Shown here: positions 33,097 through 41,835 of the stretch, piece after piece | How positions within the stretch are numbered: position 1 is the stretch's first letter | Layout: every line of letters begins with the position of its first letter | DNA from: Clostridiales bacterium | GTDB taxonomy: Bacteria; Bacillota; Clostridia; Oscillospirales; Acutalibacteraceae | Length of the DNA: 45,737 nt | Direction of reading: 5' to 3' | Assembly (NCBI GenBank): GCA_012523185.1 | Contig: JAAYIY010000052.1 | Location: forward strand, 1-45,737 | Position numbers and translations under genes: made by a program | Notes under the pieces: generated by a model | Told to the model about the DNA's origin: nothing | The model's database searches: none | Seen by the model: only the letters and a program-made list of their open reading frames with translations

Positions 33097-34302
33097 TTAC
33101 AAAAGTCTTGATTCATATAGCTTCGCCGCGGCGTCCACCGCCTTTGCTTTATATTCCGGCATAATCTCCCGCAGCCTTTTTTCGTGCGTGTCAAAATCTT
33201 TCAGCATTTCGCAAAGGCGATCCGCAAGGGCGCTTTCATCGCTTAACTCGCCAATCGGGACGACAAGCCCGTCGCTTGTGCCGAAAATATCCTCCGCGAT
33301 GCCCTTTGACTTCATGCTGTAACCCAACACAAGCGTCGGAACACAGGAGGAATAAGCAGCTATTGTCGCGTGTGTCCGAGCGCCGACAAACGCCTTGCAG
33401 CGCGCGATAAAGCCTTTCAGCTGAGATGCGTTAAATTCCTTGTCAATAAACACGACGCGTCCCGTCGCCTTATATTTCTCGTAAAGACGCGATAAAGGCT
33501 CAATATCGCTGCATGTGGGCCAAAAGACATGAGGTATCAGAACAACGCCGTAATCTGTCTTTTCGATAATATATTCTATGAGCCGCTCATAAGCCCTCAT
33601 GCCTATTCCGGGACTTTCCTCGCTTTCATACCTGAATATCAACGGGCTTGCGTTTATGCCTATCATGCCCTTTTCGGCAAAGCCTTCCGGCAGCGGAAGC
33701 AGCTCCGCTTCGAGCGTAAAGGCAGGGTCCGGGAAAAGAAACACGTTTTTGGTGAAACCATGCTCATCAAGCAAGTTTAATGTCCCTGTTTCACGCGCGA
33801 AAATGGCGTCGTAAGTTTTCAGGTCGGCAATGTTATAGTCCGTGAATGCGTCTGTGTCGAGCGAGCATCCCCAAAGCACCGTCTTTTTTCCGAGGACTTT
33901 TAAGCGCTTGTTAAAAGCCGTCATGACGCTGTTTTCACCGTAACAGTAATTATCGCCGCCGACCGAGAGAAAAAGCCCGCCGCCCGACAGCGGCAACTCC
34001 TTGTTGAACATTGAAAAATAATATTCGTCCGCCTTGAGGTTTGACACATATGAATACAGCTTGATTTTGATTTTGTCGGCGATTGTTATGCTCCTGACAA
34101 GGTCTTCTTTTTTGTATTCAACGCCGATAATTCTGTCTATATCGGGCAAGCCCTCCTTTATGTCCTGTTCCGGAGCGAAGCTGAAAAGCGAAACGCGGCT
34201 TTCGCCGTATATGCCTTTTAGCATTGCCGATGTCGAGCGCACTATGGCTTCGCAGCCCCTGTTTCCGCTCCCGCCGTGAAAATACATTGAAAAGTTGTTC
34301 AA
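33097..34302 (-). CDS. Polysaccharide pyruvyl transferase family protein
   Basis: A 401-residue protein of the PF04230 (CsaB/WcaK) family, which transfers pyruvate ketals from PEP onto sugars of surface polymers. The opening [16 protein letters not shown] is the typical first loop, [11 protein letters not shown] follows, and the C-terminal [22 protein letters not shown] carries the conserved R/H of the family. No signal or membrane segment is present, so it is cytosolic. TTG 34302 has AGGGTGA five bases before and starts just after the Wzt-like stop; ATG 34287 is an alternative. It directly follows the exporter genes, so it likely decorates the exported glycan. Confidence 0.87.
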   Translation of the reverse strand: MNNFSMYFHGGSGNRGCEAIVRSTSAMLKGIYGESRVSLFSFAPEQDIKEGLPDIDRIIGVEYKKEDLVRSITIADKIKIKLYSYVSNLKADEYYFSMFNKELPLSGGGLFLSVGGDNYCYGENSVMTAFNKRLKVLGKKTVLWGCSLDTDAFTDYNIADLKTYDAIFARETGTLNLLDEHGFTKNVFLFPDPAFTLEAELLPLPEGFAEKGMIGINASPLIFRYESEESPGIGMRAYERLIEYIIEKTDYGVVLIPHVFWPTCSDIEPLSRLYEKYKATGRVVFIDKEFNASQLKGFIARCKAFVGARTHATIAAYSSCVPTLVLGYSMKSKGIAEDIFGTSDGLVVPIGELSDESALADRLCEMLKDFDTHEKRLREIMPEYKAKAVDAAAKLYESRLL

Positions 34303-34311
34303 AAAATCACC

Positions 34312-35583
34312 CTATTCCAATTCGGCGCATGCGTCCGTTATCCTTGATCTTCCCCACGACTCCGCCCAAAGCCTGCCGGCGTTGTCTGTGACCATGCCGC
34401 CTTCATCGCCGCCCACGTTTAGCACCGTAACAAAAAAAGCGTCGTTTATGCTGTCTAAATTATTAAAGATATCATACGGGCGCCCTTTTACAAGAGTTAT
34501 CGTCCCCCTGTAATTGCCGGGCGCAAGATTATGCTTCCTGATTGTGACGCGGACATTACTGTTTTCGCCGCTTTTAAAAGAGGCGAACGGCTCTATAAAA
34601 GCTGTTGCGGCGGGGGCGCCGTCGTCGCGCAAAAAGCGTATCCTCATGCCTATGCCTTCCTCGTCCGTCAAGGCGTCTATGTTAAGCGTGAAGCTTATGG
34701 GCTCGTCCCACATATATACGCTGTCGGCATTGTCGGTGATGTCAAGGCTCTTTATGACAAGCCTGTCGCACTTGTAACCCTTTTGCCTGTTTTTGATTGT
34801 GTATTCATAGTGTCCCGCCCTCATGTCGTCGCCTTTTCCGTTATAAAGCCTTATCGCTTCCTCGACGTCGCCGTCGTGTATCAGCTCTCCGCCTTCAAGA
34901 ACAATCGCCCTGTCGCATATGTTTCTTATGATGTTCATCATGTGGCTTACGCACAGTATGGTCTTGCCGTCGTTTGCGATTTCCGACATTTTGTTAAGGC
35001 ATTTTGAGCGAAATCGCATGTCGCCGACTGACAACACTTCGTCGATAATCAGTATGTCGGGGTTTAAAGTTGACGCGACAGAAAAAGCAAGGCGTACCAT
35101 CATGCCGCTTGAATATTTCTTGACCGGCGTGTCTATGAATCTGCCGATTTCGGAAAAGTCCACTATCTCATCATATTTGCCGTCGATTTCCTCGCGCGAC
35201 ATTCCGAGAATCGCTCCGTTCAGATAGACATTTTCTCTGCCCGTCAGCTCGGGGTTGAAGCCCGTGCCTATCTCAAGCATGGCGGCAACTGTGCCCTCAT
35301 ATTCTATGCGCCCCTTTGTCGGCTCCGTTATGCGCGATATGAGCTTTAAAAGAGTCGATTTCCCGGCTCCGTTTCTCCCGACTATCCCGACGCGCTCACC
35401 CTTTTTTATGTCGAGATTTATATCCTTCAGCGCCCAGAAATCCTCGCTTACAGTCTTGTTAAGGCTTAGCTTATATTTAATCTTGTCGAGCCCCGACCCG
35501 TTTTCCGGATAAAGGGCTTTTTGCCTCAGCATATATTTTTTGCCGACATTTTCAATTTTTAAAACAGTTTTTCTGTCGTCCAT
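34312..35583 (-). CDS. Polysaccharide ABC transporter ATPase (Wzt/TagH-like)
   Basis: A 423-residue ATPase subunit of an O-antigen/teichoic-acid type exporter. Walker A GRNGAGKST is at 69-77, then signature YSSGMMVRLAF and Walker B ILIIDEVLSVGD. After about residue 250 comes a beta-sandwich domain of the Wzt C-terminal type, which recognises the modified end of the glycan in Wzt proteins. Its presence suggests cargo selection by terminal structure. ATG 35583 is chosen (GGTGA in range, eight bases after the permease stop). It works with the permease encoded upstream and possibly with the pyruvyl transferase downstream. Confidence 0.92.
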   Translation of the reverse strand: MDDRKTVLKIENVGKKYMLRQKALYPENGSGLDKIKYKLSLNKTVSEDFWALKDINLDIKKGERVGIVGRNGAGKSTLLKLISRITEPTKGRIEYEGTVAAMLEIGTGFNPELTGRENVYLNGAILGMSREEIDGKYDEIVDFSEIGRFIDTPVKKYSSGMMVRLAFSVASTLNPDILIIDEVLSVGDMRFRSKCLNKMSEIANDGKTILCVSHMMNIIRNICDRAIVLEGGELIHDGDVEEAIRLYNGKGDDMRAGHYEYTIKNRQKGYKCDRLVIKSLDITDNADSVYMWDEPISFTLNIDALTDEEGIGMRIRFLRDDGAPAATAFIEPFASFKSGENSNVRVTIRKHNLAPGNYRGTITLVKGRPYDIFNNLDSINDAFFVTVLNVGGDEGGMVTDNAGRLWAESWGRSRITDACAELE

Positions 35584-35593
35584 ATCTTCACCA

Positions 35594-36436
35594 TTAAACA
35601 AGATCGACGAAATTTCTTTCGCCCTTGCGGAAGCTGCGAATTCCGAGCGGTATGAAAACCGCTATAAAAACAAGCGCGGACAAAAATGACGGCCAGTGGA
35701 ATTCGTTTGTCGGTATTATGCACCAGCGGAAAGCGTTAATGGCGCCCGCCGCCGGATTAAGCGAATAAATAAATCTGAACTTTTGAGGCACCGCCGCGCA
35801 CGCCACAGTGAAGGAATATGCTACGGGCGTAACATATTGACCTATGTTGATGAGAAACGGGATGGCTTGATTTAAGTCTCTGAACCTGATGTTTAAGGGC
35901 GATAGAAAAAGCCCCGCTGAAAACCCCAGAACTGATGGCAGGAGCGCAAACAAAGGAAGCAGCAGCATCCTCGGAGACGGAACAAAGCCTGTTGTGAAAA
36001 AGCTTGTGAGCATTATTACAAGCAGCACCCCGAGAGAAATTAAAGTGTCGATAAATGTCGCGAGAGAAGTCCCAAGCGGGACAATTATGCGCGGGAAATA
36101 AACTTTTTTCATAAGTCCGGCGCTTGTGAGGAACGTCGCCGACGCTATCTGAAGATTTCGCGAAAAAAGCGTCCATGGAATCAGACCGGCATAAACCATC
36201 ACGCTGTAAGGCGCCTGCCCGTCGGTTGACAGCTTTGCGACATGCCCGAACACAAATGACATAAGGAACATATTGACGACAGGGCTTATAACGGACCAGC
36301 CCAGCCCTATGAACGTCTGTTTGTAGCGGACAGTGATGTCACGCTTTGCAAGCGTTGCGGCAAGACTTCTGTATTTTAATATGTCTCTCCAATACTGGAG
36401 GTTTTTGCCGTCGGCCTCGATAACAGTCCTTGACAT
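35594..36436 (-). CDS. Polysaccharide ABC transporter permease (Wzm/TagG-like)
   Basis: A 280-residue ABC-2 permease with six predicted membrane segments. It contains the KRDITVRYKQTFIGLGWSVI amphipathic N-terminal stretch typical of Wzm/TagG and LNIRFRDLNQAIPFLINIGQ midway. With the ATPase encoded next it forms a channel for undecaprenyl-linked polymers. GGAG lies eight bases before the ATG. It is 16 bases downstream of rimI and 10 bp upstream of the Wzt-like start, in one operon. Confidence 0.93.
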   Translation of the reverse strand: MSRTVIEADGKNLQYWRDILKYRSLAATLAKRDITVRYKQTFIGLGWSVISPVVNMFLMSFVFGHVAKLSTDGQAPYSVMVYAGLIPWTLFSRNLQIASATFLTSAGLMKKVYFPRIIVPLGTSLATFIDTLISLGVLLVIMLTSFFTTGFVPSPRMLLLPLFALLPSVLGFSAGLFLSPLNIRFRDLNQAIPFLINIGQYVTPVAYSFTVACAAVPQKFRFIYSLNPAAGAINAFRWCIIPTNEFHWPSFLSALVFIAVFIPLGIRSFRKGERNFVDLV

Positions 36437-36452
36437 TTTTCATTCTCCGTTT

Positions 36453-36923
36453 TCAGGGATTTGTGTTTTCCGGCTTAAATCGGAGGGTCATAATCAGAGC
36501 GTCCTCCTCCGGATCCGAGTAAAAGCTTTTTCGCAGACCGGCGGGGCAAAAGCCGTGCTTGCCGTAAAGCGAAACAGCGGGCAGATTGCCTGCTCTGACT
36601 TCAAGCGACAAAAACGCGCACCCGCGTCCAGCGGCACCCTCTGCCGCGGATTTGATGAGCCTTGACGCAATCCCGCGCCTCCTGTATTCAGGATATACGG
36701 CGACATTTGTGATATACCCCTCGCCGCAAATCTCGTGCGCCCCGATATATCCGGCGACCTTGCCGCCGCAAACAGCGACAAGAAAATGTGCCTGCTCGTT
36801 TGACAGCTCCGCGGAAAGCGCCGCGGCGCTCCACGGCGCGGCAAAGCAAGCTCTTTCGAGCGCCGTCAATGCGCCGATATGCTCGTTTGCCATTGGAACA
36901 ATTAACAGCTTCTCACTTAGCAC
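36453..36923 (-). CDS. rimI: Ribosomal protein S18 alanine N-acetyltransferase (RimI-type GNAT)
   Basis: A 156-residue GNAT acetyltransferase. ITNVAVYPEYRRRGIASRL is the acetyl-CoA-binding motif A; LEVRAGNLPAVSLYGKHGF is the RimI-type signature with the conserved N and Y for catalysis. RimI acetylates the N-terminal alanine of S18; broader protein acetylation is known. In Firmicutes it often sits with tsaB/tsaD, which are not in this window. Its ATG overlaps the end of the GH127 fusion gene by seven bases. Confidence 0.85.
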   Translation of the reverse strand: MLSEKLLIVPMANEHIGALTALERACFAAPWSAAALSAELSNEQAHFLVAVCGGKVAGYIGAHEICGEGYITNVAVYPEYRRRGIASRLIKSAAEGAAGRGCAFLSLEVRAGNLPAVSLYGKHGFCPAGLRKSFYSDPEEDALIMTLRFKPENTNP

Positions 36924-39238
36924 AGCTTTCCGACCCAGACAGCCATATCTGTTTCACCTCTGTTGGCAAAAGCGTAATAGGGAATAAACCTTAACCTTGC
37001 CGGCAAAAAGTTTCCGCTCACCGGACGGTAAAGCGGCGACGGCCGGCAGCAGCACTCCGCCTTTTTGTAACCCGCGGCGTCAAGGCAAAGGAGGTTGAGC
37101 CTTTCGTCCCTAATCTCTTTGACGGGGGAAAAAATGTCGGCATAAAGCGTCCAAAGCTCACGCCCGTTGTCGACGCCCTCCACGCAGTAAACGACAGGAC
37201 CCCTTGCCAGCGCGACTTTCCCGGCATCAGCCCAAACCTTTGCCGATGCCTCATACCATTTCGGCGTCATTTCCATCTCGTAAGAAAGCTCAAATTTATC
37301 GCTGTCTATGTCAAAGTAAGCATAGCCTTTTGTGACGTCTGACGGCTGCTTATCAAAGGAGTGATTTGAACACCACGACGGAATCCTCACGGCAAGCCTT
37401 TTGCCTCTCACTCCTTTTGCCTCAAACACCACGGCGCCGTCGTCGGGATATCTTGTCGACTGTCTGACGACAGTTCTTCTCCCGTTGAAGTCGAAATCGG
37501 CCACGCTGTCTATGAATTGGTGGACAAACACTGTGTCGCCGCCGAAAGAGTAAATGTATCCTCCCAACGACGCTATAAAGCGCGTGATGTTCGGCGGGCA
37601 GCATGAGCAGTCAAAAACCTCGGCACGCCGCGTTATCGCGCGCCGCGTGTTCTCCTTTGCGGGAATGCTTCTGTCCGAAAGATTTATTTCAAGCGGGTTT
37701 TCGTAAAAAAATGATTTGCCGTCGAGCGAAACACCCGATAGCATCCCGTTATATAAAACACGCTCGACGACGTCCGCATATGATGAGTCGGCGCTTATCA
37801 GGCTCATTCTGACGCCGAACATCGCAAGCGATATGGCGGCGCACGTCTCGGCGTATGCCGTGTCGTTGGGCAGGTCATAATCGCCGGTGAACCGTTCTCC
37901 GTCACGCGTCGAGCCTATGCCGCCCGTGATATACATCCTCTTTTTTGTGATGTTGTCAAACAGCTTTTCGCAGGCGTTTGAAAGCTCTGTGTCACGGCAT
38001 TCGCGCGCTATGTCCGCCATGCCGCTGTAAAGGCAGCAAGCGCGCACGGAATGACCCTCCGCCGTCGCCTGCTCCCTGACAGGCAGGTGATCCTGCAATT
38101 CCGCCCGATTTTCACCTTTGATAACCTCTTTGCTTGACGGATTGCCGCGGGCGTCGATGAAAAATTTTGAAAGCTCAAGATATCTTGTTTCGCCTGTGCA
38201 GCGGTAAAGCTTCACTAACGCAAGCTCTATCTCCTCATGACCCGGAGTCGTAAATTCGGCAAGCCCGTCAATTTTAAAAACCTTTTCAATCAAGTCCGCG
38301 TATCTCCTCATGCAGTTGAGGAATTTTTGTTTGCCTGTCGCGCGAAAGTAAGCGACAGCCGCCTCGATGAGATGCCCGGCACAGTAAAGCTCGTGGCTCA
38401 TTCGATCCTTGAAGCGCCTGTCCGCATTTTCGGCTGTAAAAAATGTGTTAAAATAGCCGTCGCCGCATTGGCTTTTTTCAATCAGGCAAACTATGTCGTC
38501 TATGAACTTTTCAAGCTTTTTGTCTTTGTTTTTTGAAAGTATCAGCGCTGCCGACTCAAGCCATTTCGCAACGTCCGAATCCCAAAATATGTGCGGTTTA
38601 AACGGCTTGTCCTTTGCCCGCGCAAGCCCGAAAGCGTCAAATCTCCCGGTGTCTTCAAATTGCCCGCGCACGGCGCCCAAGGTCACGTCCCTGTTAAGCT
38701 CCTGCCGCTCCCTCCAAAAACCGCCCGTTATATCGACGTCCTCTGAATCTATCTGTGTGAAGCTTTTGAACTCGCCGCCGTCAAAAACGGCATTGTCCAT
38801 GAGTGCCGCAAGCCCCTTTTCAACAGACGACACGCACTCCCTGTATATCTCAATTCCGCCGCCGTAAGGGTCGGGTATGCCGCCGCCGAGGACGACGACT
38901 TTTTTCGGTGAAACGCGTTTTTTAAGCTCCTCGGCGTGGGCGTTTGTCATGCAGACGACAATATCCGCGCCGTCGAGCAGGCTTTGCTCGGCGGGCGACG
39001 CCTTGTGGCGCGAGATATCGACGCCGCGCTCGGCGGCCGCCGAAATCGCGTTTTTCTCGGCCGGCATACCGGGGACGGCGCAGAGCCCGGCACTTTCGGA
39101 GCTTATTCCGCAAACGCCCCTTTCGCGAAGCATCGCCTTAAAAATCCCGTCGGCAATAGGACTGCGGCAAGTGTTGCCAGTGCAGATGAAAATAATCTTT
39201 CGGGATTTTGTTTGTTTGTTTTGATTTGTCAATACCAT
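36917..39238 (-). CDS. Fusion of low-molecular-weight protein tyrosine phosphatase and GH127 beta-L-arabinofuranosidase
   Basis: One frame of 773 residues encoding two complete enzymes. Residues 1-146 are a low-molecular-weight phosphatase: catalytic loop C19-TGNTC-R25 and general-acid loop GGIPDPYGGG. From about 147 a GH127 (DUF1680) enzyme follows: ITGGFWRERQELNR start, E464 and C466 (AETCAAIS), C546 and C547 (SCCPPN), matching the Cys3-Glu zinc site with C546 as nucleophile. Both are normally separate proteins. An ATG at 38800 exactly at the junction, 12 bases after AAAAGGGG, could also start a free 627-residue GH127. There is no signal peptide. The start (ATG 39238, or TTG 39232) overlaps the protease stop, so translation is coupled to it. 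Confidence 0.85.
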   Translation of the reverse strand: MVLTNQNKQTKSRKIIFICTGNTCRSPIADGIFKAMLRERGVCGISSESAGLCAVPGMPAEKNAISAAAERGVDISRHKASPAEQSLLDGADIVVCMTNAHAEELKKRVSPKKVVVLGGGIPDPYGGGIEIYRECVSSVEKGLAALMDNAVFDGGEFKSFTQIDSEDVDITGGFWRERQELNRDVTLGAVRGQFEDTGRFDAFGLARAKDKPFKPHIFWDSDVAKWLESAALILSKNKDKKLEKFIDDIVCLIEKSQCGDGYFNTFFTAENADRRFKDRMSHELYCAGHLIEAAVAYFRATGKQKFLNCMRRYADLIEKVFKIDGLAEFTTPGHEEIELALVKLYRCTGETRYLELSKFFIDARGNPSSKEVIKGENRAELQDHLPVREQATAEGHSVRACCLYSGMADIARECRDTELSNACEKLFDNITKKRMYITGGIGSTRDGERFTGDYDLPNDTAYAETCAAISLAMFGVRMSLISADSSYADVVERVLYNGMLSGVSLDGKSFFYENPLEINLSDRSIPAKENTRRAITRRAEVFDCSCCPPNITRFIASLGGYIYSFGGDTVFVHQFIDSVADFDFNGRRTVVRQSTRYPDDGAVVFEAKGVRGKRLAVRIPSWCSNHSFDKQPSDVTKGYAYFDIDSDKFELSYEMEMTPKWYEASAKVWADAGKVALARGPVVYCVEGVDNGRELWTLYADIFSPVKEIRDERLNLLCLDAAGYKKAECCCRPSPLYRPVSGNFLPARLRFIPYYAFANRGETDMAVWVGKLC

Positions 39239-41103
39239 AGCCACCCAAACAAAAATATTACAATAAGCCATTGGGCAAAGGAATATTTAACTTTTATTTC
39301 GCATGTGTCGCGATACGCTCCGTCGACAGTTTCAACGCAGATTGTCGCCGTTCCTCTGCTTTTGGCGAATACGTTGCCGTCGTTATCTACGACTGCCGTA
39401 TGAATGTCGGAAGTGCCCCAAAAAAGCCCTTTGTTCGTGGCGGACGCAGGTGTTACGGACACGTCTGTTATTTTAAAGCTTGATTTATAGTTGACGGTGA
39501 GGCTTTTTGTCAAAAGCTTGACATTTTCGGGCGGCACGCTCCCCTCGTCGTAGCTTGTGTAAGCTTTAACGCACGCGTTGTTCAGCAGGGAATGTCCTTT
39601 GCCCTGTTTGACGGCGGTGGCGCCGCAGTCAAGCCATCTTTTCTCCGACGGATGATATAAAAAGCTTTCGCCGAGATTGCTTGTGTAATAGACCTTGTCC
39701 GAGTTGTTGCCCCATTGCCACACTTCGCCCTCAAAGGGAAGAAAGACCTCTTTTGCCCTCGTGCTGTTTGCCGTGAGAGTTATGACGACTGAAAACTTTT
39801 CGCCGTATAAAAGCGCAACGGCAGTGTCAAGCTTTATGGTGTGATAGCCCGAATATGGCAGCGTACCCGCCGCCAAAGCGCGCGGCGTCCCTGATTCGGG
39901 GCTGGCGCCTGAGGCGGGCTTATATATGTCCACTGTGTATGAGACATCCTCCTGTGTCGTGTAAAATCCAACCGCGTCAAGGCTTTCGGAGCCTGACGCC
40001 GTAAATACATTTGCCATTTTGCTTGTCTTAAAACCCTCAAACGCAAAATTGTTGAGCCAGGGAATATATCCGTCATATTGATAAACTGTGTCATAATTGT
40101 CCGCGGACTCCACGTTGTATGAAACGACTTTGCTTATGGATGTGTCGTAATAAGACAGCCAAATATATCCGCCGTCGCCGTAATCCCCGGACCAGCTGTT
40201 TTTGCAAAGCCACGCGCCGTCCGCGGGCGGACGCGCGTTGCTTGAAAAGTGAGAGATTGAGAAGTTGTCGTCCCACCCCGTTATTGACACCTCATGGTTT
40301 GAGGAATTCATCAGATTTTGATAGCACGCACCGGTGCCGCCGTTAAAGTGTTTTTCGGAGAAAAAGAAGTTGACTGTGACGGCGCCGCCGTTTATTATCG
40401 CTTTCTTAATGTCTTCGCTTCTTTCGGACACAGCATCGTTGCTCAACGACAGGACATTGACATCCTGTAGGTGAAAATCTGAAATGAACCGTTTGCTTTC
40501 GGCGTGATTGCCGTTTGCTTTAATGTTGTAACCGTTGAAAGGGTAAGCCGCCTCAAGAGCCGCGCCCGACCAGCTTATGAGAGTCGCGACAGGCGTGTTC
40601 CAATAGCCGCCTGACATATAGACGGCGCTGTTGTCGTCTTTTTCAACTGAAAAGCTGATCCCGTCGCCTGTGCGCCATCCCCTTCTGCCGGTGAACCATA
40701 TGAGATGATCCTCCGATAGGTTGATGTTAACGTCGGCAAGCCCCTTTGTGATGAGGCTTGACTCACACGCCGCCAGCGCCCCGAAAGCCCAGCAAGTGCC
40801 GGTGATGCCTTGATCCTTGACGCTCGTCACTCTGCCTGTGTCCCTTAAATCATATTTTGAAGGAAGAACCTCCCGTGTCCGCTCGCTCGACACGCCTTCG
40901 GACGACAAGTCGACACGGTTGCCGCTGCCGTCTGTTATATGTCTTGTCAAAAGCTCCGTGCCCTCCGACACAATTTCATAGCCGTAATCCGCGGCGTCAA
41001 TGTATTCGACAGTGAGGCTTCCGGGGACTGTGAAAATGCCCGGTGCAAAAGTGTTTGCGCATAATAACGCGGCAATCACAGGCGCGACGATCTTTTTAAG
41101 CAT
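39229..41103 (-). CDS. Secreted papain-family (C1A) cysteine protease with C-terminal Ig-like domain and hydrophobic tail
   Basis: A 624-residue exported protease. A signal peptide (MLKKIVAPVIAALLCANTFA) precedes a papain domain starting LPSKYDLRD; Q98 and C104 (QGITGTCWAFG), H270 (SSNHEVSITGWDD) and N302 (CKNSWSGDYGDGGY) are the catalytic set. A beta-rich domain of the lectin-like type seen after such papains spans about 330-520. A bacterial Ig-like Big2-type domain (SVTPASATNKGLFWGTSD) follows, then a final hydrophobic, aromatic tail SFAQWLIVIFLFGWLWY ending at the stop. No LPXTG motif or dockerin is visible; the tail may anchor or sort the protein. AAGGAAGCGG precedes ATG 41103. Confidence 0.88.
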   Translation of the reverse strand: MLKKIVAPVIAALLCANTFAPGIFTVPGSLTVEYIDAADYGYEIVSEGTELLTRHITDGSGNRVDLSSEGVSSERTREVLPSKYDLRDTGRVTSVKDQGITGTCWAFGALAACESSLITKGLADVNINLSEDHLIWFTGRRGWRTGDGISFSVEKDDNSAVYMSGGYWNTPVATLISWSGAALEAAYPFNGYNIKANGNHAESKRFISDFHLQDVNVLSLSNDAVSERSEDIKKAIINGGAVTVNFFFSEKHFNGGTGACYQNLMNSSNHEVSITGWDDNFSISHFSSNARPPADGAWLCKNSWSGDYGDGGYIWLSYYDTSISKVVSYNVESADNYDTVYQYDGYIPWLNNFAFEGFKTSKMANVFTASGSESLDAVGFYTTQEDVSYTVDIYKPASGASPESGTPRALAAGTLPYSGYHTIKLDTAVALLYGEKFSVVITLTANSTRAKEVFLPFEGEVWQWGNNSDKVYYTSNLGESFLYHPSEKRWLDCGATAVKQGKGHSLLNNACVKAYTSYDEGSVPPENVKLLTKSLTVNYKSSFKITDVSVTPASATNKGLFWGTSDIHTAVVDNDGNVFAKSRGTATICVETVDGAYRDTCEIKVKYSFAQWLIVIFLFGWLWY

Positions 41104-41151
41104 AATTCCGCTTCCTTCCGCCGATTATGGGGGCGCATAAATCCATATGTA

Positions 41152-41180
41152 ATAATACCATGGCAAAAAAATGAAGTCAA
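41152..41180 (-). promoter_or_regulatory. Sigma-A promoter of the papain-like protease gene and possibly of the 18-kb minus-strand run
   Basis: On the minus strand TTGACT (41180-41175), 17-base spacer, TATTAT (41157-41152) with TG one base before it (extended -10). The leader is about 42 nt. No other strong promoter was seen before the terminator at 23057. Confidence 0.75.
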
Positions 41181-41247
41181 GCATAATCATGCCGCAAAGC
41201 CGGGCAAAACCGAGCGTGAAATGACGAATTAATTTAAACAAACGTGC

Positions 41248-41276
41248 TTGAAACATGGTGAATTTGCTGTTATAAT
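41248..41276 (+). promoter_or_regulatory. Sigma-A promoter of the Big2 mini-protein/phosphohexomutase pair
   Basis: TTGAAA (41248-41253), 17-base spacer, perfect TATAAT (41271-41276), with TG one base upstream of the -10. It is divergent from the protease promoter, about 70 bp apart between the two -35 boxes. Leader about 52 nt. Confidence 0.8.
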
Positions 41277-41334
41277 ATGTGAACAAGCATATTTTGAGCA
41301 GAGTCACCAAAACACTAAACAAAGGATGATAAAA

Positions 41335-41793
41335 ATGAAAAAGTTTCTTTCAGCGCTTTTAATCGCGGTTATGCTGATGTCCTTCCTGTCCTACGGCGTC
41401 TGCTCCATAGACGACAACAGCACGCCTGTCACAGGCATCACAATTGATTCTCCCGTCAAGGTCAAGACATCAAAAACAGTCAAGTTAAACGCGGTTTTGT
41501 CTCCCCCCGGGGCATCAAGCGGCGAAATCAAATGGGAGACGAGCAGCAAGCTGATTTCAGTGGATTCAGAGGGCAATGTGACGGCGTCAAGGTTTGTCCC
41601 GTTCTCTGAAAAATATTCATTTTTTAAGATACCGTCTTTCGGAGGGTTGGCGACTGTCAAGGCGACCTCCGTCGACAGCGGACACAGCGCCGTCTGCACC
41701 GTAATCGTGTCGCCCGACATATGGAACGTCTTGCTTCTTGCGGTTCTTATAGGCATTGTCGTCGTTCCCATGTTTATTTCTCCCGTTGTTTAA
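41335..41793 (+). CDS. Small secreted Ig-like (Big2) protein with C-terminal membrane segment
   Basis: A 152-residue exported protein. It has a signal peptide (MKKFLSALLIAVMLMSFLSY), one Big2-type Ig-like domain (about 31-128; VTGITIDSPVKVKTSKTVKL, then SVDSEGNVTAS and ATVKATSVDSG), and a C-terminal hydrophobic stretch NVLLLAVLIGIVVVPMFI that reaches the end. The same order, Big2 domain then a terminal hydrophobic tail, closes the divergent papain-like protease. No enzyme domain is present, so it may be a surface scaffold or decoy. AAAGGA precedes the ATG. The phosphohexomutase gene follows 42 bases later. Confidence 0.75.
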   Translation: MKKFLSALLIAVMLMSFLSYGVCSIDDNSTPVTGITIDSPVKVKTSKTVKLNAVLSPPGASSGEIKWETSSKLISVDSEGNVTASRFVPFSEKYSFFKIPSFGGLATVKATSVDSGHSAVCTVIVSPDIWNVLLLAVLIGIVVVPMFISPVV

Positions 41794-41835
41794 CATAATC
41801 ATCACGCGCGCCAAAGTGTCAAAGGAGCATTCGAC

